From the NCBI GenBank assembly GCA_015039365.1, contig WION01000001.1, positions 1-64,000 of the forward strand: DNA of 64,000 nt, written 5' to 3'. The notes beneath the pieces were generated by a model, which worked only from the letters and a program-made list of their open reading frames with translations, made no database searches and was not told the origin of the DNA. The position numbers were made by a program, and so were the translations under genes. Each line of letters starts with the position of its first letter. The stretch's first letter is position 1. Positions 57,416-64,000 of the stretch are shown here, in pieces. Origin of the DNA: Amanita rubescens (lineage: Eukaryota > Basidiomycota > Agaricomycetes > Agaricales > Amanitaceae).

Positions 57416-60400
57416 TTAATGCACACCAATACCCAATGCCTCGTCCAATAGCTAAGAGTCCTCGTATTAGCACGTGACTCGGAGAATGAAAATACGACAT
57501 ACCTTATCAAGGTCCTCTAACAGCTTGAAACCGCCGACGTAGATATCCCCTACGCGAGGATGCAGACTTTCGAGGTTTATAGGCCTTCCAAACAAGATCT
57601 CATCGGCGGGTTCGAGAGGCGGTAAAGATGTTGGATTATACGTTTGTGATGCGCTCTGTCCTTGTAATGTCATAAGCGCTGCCCTGCATTCAATCACCGC
57701 CATCATATGTTCGATTCCAAAATCATCTTTTATAATGGGGCGCCTCGCCGGTTGCAATTGCGATTTAGACCGGGAGGGGTGATGGTTGTGCTGGTACTGC
57801 CCCTGACGAGACGATGCTTGTGACCTGCTAAAAGGGTTTGGCAACGGGCTGGCGCTAAATGTGGGCGTATTCTTCCCCGTCGATGGTTCCGAAACCACAG
57901 AGGCGATTGAAGGGTTACGTCTTGAAGTGGGTCCGGGAGACGCTTTGCCCGTGGGGGTAGTCGTTCCTGAAGAGGCAACAGTGGCATTGTTGCCAGTCGG
58001 GGTGGCTGTTCCAGGTCTGCCGCTAATTCCATGCATCCGCTCGTCGCTCATGTAACTCAAAGCAGAGCCAGCTCTGGCATGAGTTGGTTTGTGTTGAGGA
58101 GCAGTAGACCCAGGAGTCGCTGGCCTATCCGTGTCCGAATACTCCGAAGGAGACATAGAGCGCAACGAGTCGGCCGCTGACATGCTGCGTGCCGCCAAGC
58201 TATTCATCCCGCTGTCCATGCTCATCAGAGACCTCATATCCGCGCTCCCGCTGGCATTGTGCCCAGCCGCGGCCCTAGCCTTTTTCTCCCTCTCCCTCTC
58301 CTTAATCTTCCCATTCCTAATCTTGTGGAGCACCCGGTCCAACTTTTCACTATCCACCGTACTTCTGTTCTTCCCAACAACGCCAGCCAAAACATCCTGC
58401 CTGCCATGCTCCCTCCACTCTTCCGCAACGATATCGCTGATATCATAAGACTCTCCATCAGGCTCAACATAGGAATAACGCAACCGATCCGACGAATCGA
58501 AACGCCCACTTCTAAGAACGGCGTTATTCGGAAGCAATACATCCATCCCGCGCACCGAATTGGTTTGCGCAGAGAGAATCGCGCGCTGGTTTGCCCGCAT
58601 CACAGCACGCTGGGCGGCAATAATCTCCTGGCGGGACGGCGGTGTCCTCGACTTGCCCGACACAACTTCCTCGCCAGCATCGGACCCGGCGCTAGACGCA
58701 GTAGAGTCACGCTGATGATGTAATTGTTGTAACGCGATCTCATCCAGAGGCGCTGACATCCGATGTCTGGAAGTCGAATTGCGATACGATGTGGCGCGGC
58801 GTAGAATAAAAATGGGATCGTCCGGGGATACGTCCTCTGGATTACCCAGTAAGTGTGTCGCGTCGATAGAACGGCGCTTGGAATTGGGCGCCAGGCTCTT
58901 GTACGCAGGCGGACGGAGATACGCATCAATAACTTTGCTTGATGGTGGCAGTTCCCTCTCTAAAATAAAATGATAAGCATCGCCCTGGCACTGAAATCAC
59001 ATGCGGACATACCTGGTCCATGTCCAATGTCGATATGCAAACCATACCGCACTCTGGACGAACTTCTCCTCTTGACCAGTTTATCCTCAACTTCATCCCC
59101 TCCATCCACAACCCCCTCCAAGATCCCAAACCTCTCCAACCCTAGCTCAATCACCTCTGCCACCGTCACATTCTTCGGGAACATAAACACCTTGCGTCTA
59201 AACGACGCTGAAGGACTTGTAGGGCCTGGAGAAGTCACGGAGAGCGTATCTTTGGGAACGATAGCCTCTGTAAAAGGATGGAACACCATATCGTCCGGAA
59301 GATCGTTGGGATGGATAACCAACTGCAGAGCAAACCGAAGACTGGGAGAGCTAAACCTCTCCGGGGTGACGTTGGCCATGATGGCCGCGATACCGAGGTA
59401 CCGTCCGTCCTTGCTGAACATCGAAGCAATGTCGTTCCCCGCAGACGAGGAGGAGGTGATGGACACGTCTCCCTCCCCGCCAACCTCGTCTTGAGACAAC
59501 TCCGCAATGAGGGTGTGCTCCTCCATCTCATCATCGTCACCAAACAACCGATACCGCAAACTGCCACCATCACTGCTCTCCCCGTCACCTCCAGACCAAC
59601 CACCACCACTAGCCAACAACCCACCAATACTCGTCGCACCCGCACTATCCCGCTCGCCGCTCGTCGTCCTATTCAAATAAAACTTGACCGCCGAATCATC
59701 CGTAAAATCATTCATAGGCAGCTTCCTAATCGCAGGGTGCATCGACAAATTGCTCGCGACGCTGCTGATGCTGAGAATACTACTCCGCTTGACTCTAGGA
59801 GGGAGATTCTCAGCGGCGTCCATGGCTTCGTCTTGGAGCGCTTGAAGAACGAGAGACTCAAACACGACGAGAGGCTTTTCGTGTGATCGGAGAATGGCAG
59901 AGGCGCCCCCCTCGACGCGCTTGACGGTGAGGTAATACTCGCTTCCCCCGCTCGCTCCACCACCGCCGCCACCACCTGCTGCTGCTGCAGGTGCTGCGAC
60001 GCTCTCCAATGCACCCCCTATACCCATCCCACCACTTCCCTCACCACCGCCGCCACCACCACCACCGCTCGCCTCAGGCAACCTAAACCGCTGAATCGCC
60101 TGCTTCACCAACTCCGCCGCCGTCGTACTCGAACTAAGCAACACCGTCTTAAACGTCGCCTCCGTCTGCAAATTACGCCCCGCAAAGACTCGCATAACGC
60201 TTAGATCAGGGAGACCCTGTCCCCCACCGGGTTGGCCGTCGATACCTGCCATACCGGGAATGAGGATGAGCGAGCCGGGCCGTGGACGCACGGTGGGTGT
60301 GGACGTGGACGTGGACGTCGGAGGGGGAGCTAGATTAGGGTGTGTGGAGTTGGCGTTGGTATGGAGAGTAGTAGCGGGGTTGGCGTTGTGAGCTAAGCTG

Positions 60401-62445
60401 GCTGCATTGGATCCGGTAACCGCGGGCGGGGTTACAGCGGGGCCGGGTGAACCGCGGAATGTTGAGCTGGATACGAGAGCCGAAGCGGATTGGAGTCCGT
60501 AAGAGGGTTGTGTTTCGGGCCCAGAGGACGGGGACCGGTTGAGGTACTGTTGGTAGAGAGCTTGCTGCTGTTGATCACGTTGACGGAGTTGGGTGGCGTG
60601 ACTCGAGATTGCGGTGGGTCGTTCAGGAGTCGAATACTGTAATTGCGATTGCTGCTGCTGTTGATACTGCTGCTGGGGAGAAGGAGATTGAGCTTGAGAT
60701 TGTGGGGACAGCCGTTGTTGAGGTGGTTGTTGTTGCTGGATGACGATGTCTACAGATCCGGATATCGATCCGGTGTTCCGGTGCCCGAATCCGTGCCCAC
60801 TGCGACTCGACTCTTCCGAGAGACGACTGCTGGAGTCTTTCTCGGTGCTGTCCTGGGAAATGAAGGACCCGAGGGAACCAATCGATCCGCCGCGTTCCAC
60901 CTTGTTTTTGTCCTTGTCCTTGTCTCTCTTGCTGAATATCCGGAAGATCCCGCCCTTCTTTTTGGTGCTACTCCCGCTTTCCTCGCTGTCTGTATCCCTG
61001 GACTTGTCCTTATCTTTGGACGAGGGGTCTTTTCTTAGTTTGCCACTAGAAGCATGAGAACTTGAACTAGAAACGGGGCTAGCGGCCCTCGCCGAAGCGT
61101 CCTTGGTGGAGGAGGACTTGGAGCGTTTTTTAGCCTCCTCGGCAGCAGCGGCATCCTCCTCTGCACGTCGTTTCGCACGAAGAACCACTTCTTCCTGTTG
61201 CTGCTGCTGGTGTCTCTCCCTCTCCAGGTTCGCGTTCGTGAGGAAGGGGTTATTGCTACCGAGAGAGAGAGGACCCACAGCGCCTTCATCTCCGCGCGCG
61301 ACGGAAGGAGTCATGGAAACTTTGCGCGTCTCTTGCGCTTCTAAGGGATCCATCAGCTTCATCCTTTCCCGAGAGGAAGAATGATGCAAAATATGTTGCT
61401 CTGGTGGTGATTGCTGCAGTATTTGCAAAGTAGGCTGTGGAGATACACCACCGGGATGGAATGCAGCGGGAACCGGAGTACCGCGATACTGTTGTTGCTG
61501 GTGGAGCTGTCTTGCTCTTGCATGGGCCTGCATCTCCTCGAGAGTCATGTTCGGATTCCACTGCCCTGCATCTTCCATTGACGTATCTGGGCTTCTTGAA
61601 ACGCCAAGTGCCTCCACAGCAGCCATCTCCCGTTCTCGCTCTTCATCCGCCAGAGCTGGGTCTTCACCAATGTACGGCACGTCATCCCATTCCAAACCAT
61701 CGTCTTCTTCCTCATCTTCATTCCAGACTGCAGGGAGGTACCGATGAACGGGGAAAGAAGAGTTGAACTGGACAGATTTGGACTTGGTCAGGCGGGACCG
61801 TGACCGGTTGAAGTCGTTTGAGTCTGGGGATGGTGTTTTATTATTATCTCTCTCGCCAGCGGGAGAGCGTGAGTTTTCTTCTTCCCGCTCATGCTCAGTC
61901 GCCGATGCTAACTGCACATTTTGTTCATCAGGATCGTGTAACGCCGGAAGAAAATGAATAGGTCTACTCACATCGACATTCCGGTGTTTGTTGAGCCTCG
62001 CGAGACGCTCAAAGGGCGTTTCGATGTTCTCCGCAGGGATATAGCCTACTTCTTGTGTTTTGAGCACTTTGACGAGCCACCAGTAGCTGTTGCTGTCGTC
62101 CATGAGAATGAGACTGTCCCCCTTGACGACATTGGCCTGGCCCTCCACGGTTGCTGCGAAACTATGCAGGGAGTAGACGAGGTCAAAATTGATGGACTCG
62201 TCCGGGATTGAGAGCTCGGAAGACAAGTCGTCTTCGTACATGGCTTCGTCGCGGTCTTCCCCGTCCGAGTCGTGATCCATGATGGAGTACCCCTCCTCGT
62301 CCTCTGCTCCGGAGTAAGGGTCATAATGACCAGCGGCAGCGTCGGCGTGGGCTTGCATTTGTGTCTGGGAAGAATCTGGAGAAATTTGTTCCCGCAAGTC
62401 GAAAGTGTCTTGTCTGTATGGCCTGTGTTGATCTCTTCCTTGCAT
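57416..62445 (-). CDS. SH3- and RA-domain cell-polarity scaffold (BUD14/Tea4-like)
   Basis: Exons 62445-59013, 58959-57503 and 57451-57416 join in frame to about 1641 residues. The ATG at 62445 (MQGRDQHRPYRQDTFDLREQ) is preferred, but the frame is open to an ATG at 62637. The SH3 domain (about residues 85-145) reads FDLVYSLHSFAATVEGQA, KGDSLILMDDSNSYWWLV and VGYIPAENIETPFERLARL, matching Bud14/Tea4-type proteins that link formins, PP1 and microtubule ends at sites of growth. Long low-complexity tracts follow (Gln, Ser, Gly). A Ras-association-like domain (VMRVFAGRNLQTEATFKTVL, AIQRFRLP) and a second one (KVFMFPKNVTVAEVIELGLE) come next. The end is EDLDKLLDEALGIGVH, split by the last intron, whose final exon has 12 codons including the stop. 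Intact. Confidence 0.82.
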
Positions 62446-63532
62446 AAACGAACGACTAGTTTTTTGCTGAAATTGAAGATTAGTGAAAATGAGGGACTCG
62501 AAGACGTCTTGGCCGTGAGTTGGCAGGAGCTTTGTTTGGCAACCGCCTTGAAGACAAACAATGGAATGGGCAGTGCGTGGCTGCATCATTGCAGATTCCT
62601 CGGCTAATAATTGATTTCTTATTTCTAGGACACTCATGTACTTCTATTCTTGCATATCCGGATCTCTCAGAGATGCGGGGAGGCGTACGGATCATAGTAT
62701 TCACCCGTAACGACCTTCAAGCGTGTTTTACGCAGGAGTTACCACGCGATGTGGCTGTGCTGCCATCATTTAAACACGTTTCCTTCTTCATTTGAACTTT
62801 CCTGGCACTTACGTGCTTCGACAGGAGCACAGGCCCGTACATGGAATCACCAAAGATAACGAGATTAACATTTAGTGATCGCGAATACCTTATCCCTTCG
62901 GTATTCCACCTGACCGCACCTCCATTGGCTGTTGATTATTATCACCGCAATTATGGATGACATGATGACATGGCACGTACATAAGTATTCTTATCGCCAC
63001 TTGAAACACAGCTTCTGATCAATCTGTCACCGCAGACTCAACTGCTTGTTCCTTCCCCTCACCTCCCCCACGTGCTTCACGGATGGATCACCGCTCAGCG
63101 CTCACCCTTCGAACAGGAATATCTGTCTCAAAAAAGCCTGTGATAAGGCTATTGGACGGCACACGCCACCATCTGCCCAAACGGGCCATAACTTTCTCGA
63201 AACGGATTTCATCAGCTTAGGTCTAACGAAAGGCCGACTTTATAAATGCACGGTGATCGTGGGAGGATCGGTAACAACAGTAAGCAACTCCGTAATGGTA
63301 TGGAACGCCCATATACTTATACCTGGCTACCGAAGTAATCCTACCCCACCATACACTCCTCCTCTCCATATACCTCTCAACTTGTGGGGGCCAGGAGCTG
63401 AGTCCCGGCATTTGACAACTACAATCTACCTGTCACTTTGACAAGCTTACCAATTACCAATCACATCCGTACCTCTCGTCTACGACGCTCCTTCCTTCCC
63501 TTCCCTTCCCTTCAAATCCTCAAAACAACAAT
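62446..63532. promoter_or_regulatory. Divergent intergenic region
   Basis: About 1.1 kb between the minus-strand SH3/RA gene and the plus-strand gene at 63533. A pyrimidine tract (CTCCTTCCTTCCC-type) at 63488-63512 just before the second ATG is typical of fungal transcription start regions. A plus-strand frame 63046-63441 lacks an ATG and is not accepted as a gene. Confidence 0.5.
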
Positions 63533-64000
63533 ATGTTCAGAATACTCCGAGTCGAACCACAGGTAAGTTTCGTTTACCTCGCATTAAACTTCGAATTGCA
63601 TTCTTCCCACTGTATGAAACGCACACTCACTCGTTACCCAGGGTAACTTTCGTAAAACCGGAACTCCACCTGTCTGGCTCGAATCTGGTCAATACACCTT
63701 TACCAAAGCCGTACGTCCCATCGTTGCTGTTATGCTGTTGTCACCATAGCCTAACCTTTGGACCTTTCTGCTCTTTCGATTTTCTCACCAAAAAACCAGA
63801 ACAAATCCAAATCCCTCGAAACAGATGGATTCAACGCAGTATCCCGAGGTCGTCCGGTTCGTACTTTCCATTCTCCCCGGACAATCTCGGTCGTCTGACA
63901 TTCGGGGTTTGATTTGGAATGACAGGCGGACATGCTCGACGACGATAATGTGGCGTGGAGCAAGCCAATCAAGCCGAAGAAGCCAAAGCAGGAAGTTAGG
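63533..64000 (+). CDS. Partial unknown gene, 5' part, runs off right edge
   Basis: Exons 63533-63562, 63642-63710, 63800-63856 and 63926-64000 (edge) join in phase 0. The start is MFRILRVEPQ, then GNFRKTGTPPVWLESGQYTF, a short Lys/Ser exon, and ADMLDDDNVAWSKPIKPKKP. All introns are GT-AG of about 70-90 nt. The short first exons and pyrimidine-rich leader are typical of a well-expressed fungal gene. I do not recognise the product. Confidence 0.65.

Noticed and set aside
58970..62607. Several long plus-strand open frames (for example 59278-59886)
   Set aside because: They are antisense to the GC-rich SH3/RA gene, lack motifs, and are explained by its codon composition.

Overview
The window looks like a basidiomycete (Agaricomycetes-type) nuclear genome. 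Genes are split by many 45-70 nt GT-AG introns. The recognisable genes are fungal: a SAMHD1-like HD hydrolase, a membrane P450, URB1/NPA1, an AIM9-type kinase-fold protein, ADE2, RSA3 and a BUD14/Tea4-type SH3 scaffold. I saw no bacterial or organellar operons, rRNA, convincing tRNA or CRISPR array. Product names are from memory of the families; no search was run. || Layout. 1-14.5 kb is accessory: a partial minus-strand gene, three paralogues of an unrecognised family sharing an NCYWFC motif and a coiled-coil last exon, a decayed copy of part of the SAMHD1-like gene, and long gene-poor stretches with diverged repeats. 14.5-29.3 kb holds the SAMHD1-like gene (11 exons), a P450 (13 exons, several tiny), an URB1-like gene with repeated single-base frame breaks, and an APH/AIM9-type gene. 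29.5-35.4 kb is an AT-rich island holding a P-loop GTPase-like gene. 35.5-39.0 kb holds an alpha/beta hydrolase and ADE2, both on the minus strand. 39.1-50.8 kb is a tandem cluster of about ten small secreted proteins, intact and broken. 51.0-62.5 kb (minus strand) holds RSA3, a chimera of an eIF4G-like N-terminus with a ubiquitin-like domain, a free-standing copy of the ubiquitin-like part, two paralogous unknown genes, and the SH3/RA scaffold. A new plus-strand gene starts at 63.5 kb and runs off the end. || Main discovery. From 31,193 to 34,309 the GTPase-like gene appears to be cut into 50 successive micro-exons. Forty-nine are exactly 3 nt and one is 2 nt. They are separated by canonical 50-68 nt introns that share end motifs, as if from one element. 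The exonic nucleotides, concatenated, keep an open reading frame from the upstream exon into two ordinary terminal exons ending in TAA. Each splice adds one codon-length of sequence. I know of no described gene with such a run of one-codon exons. || Other points of note: a 2-nt exon that shifts the register inside the array and is needed for the downstream frame; a zero-length (recursive-type) splice site near its end; a duplicated intron plus 9-nt exon at the 5' end of the same gene; the eIF4G-ubiquitin-like chimera; the secreted-protein cluster with a shared promoter and leader; and a marked excess of +1 frame breaks in URB1, ADE2 and the GTPase gene while neighbouring genes are clean.
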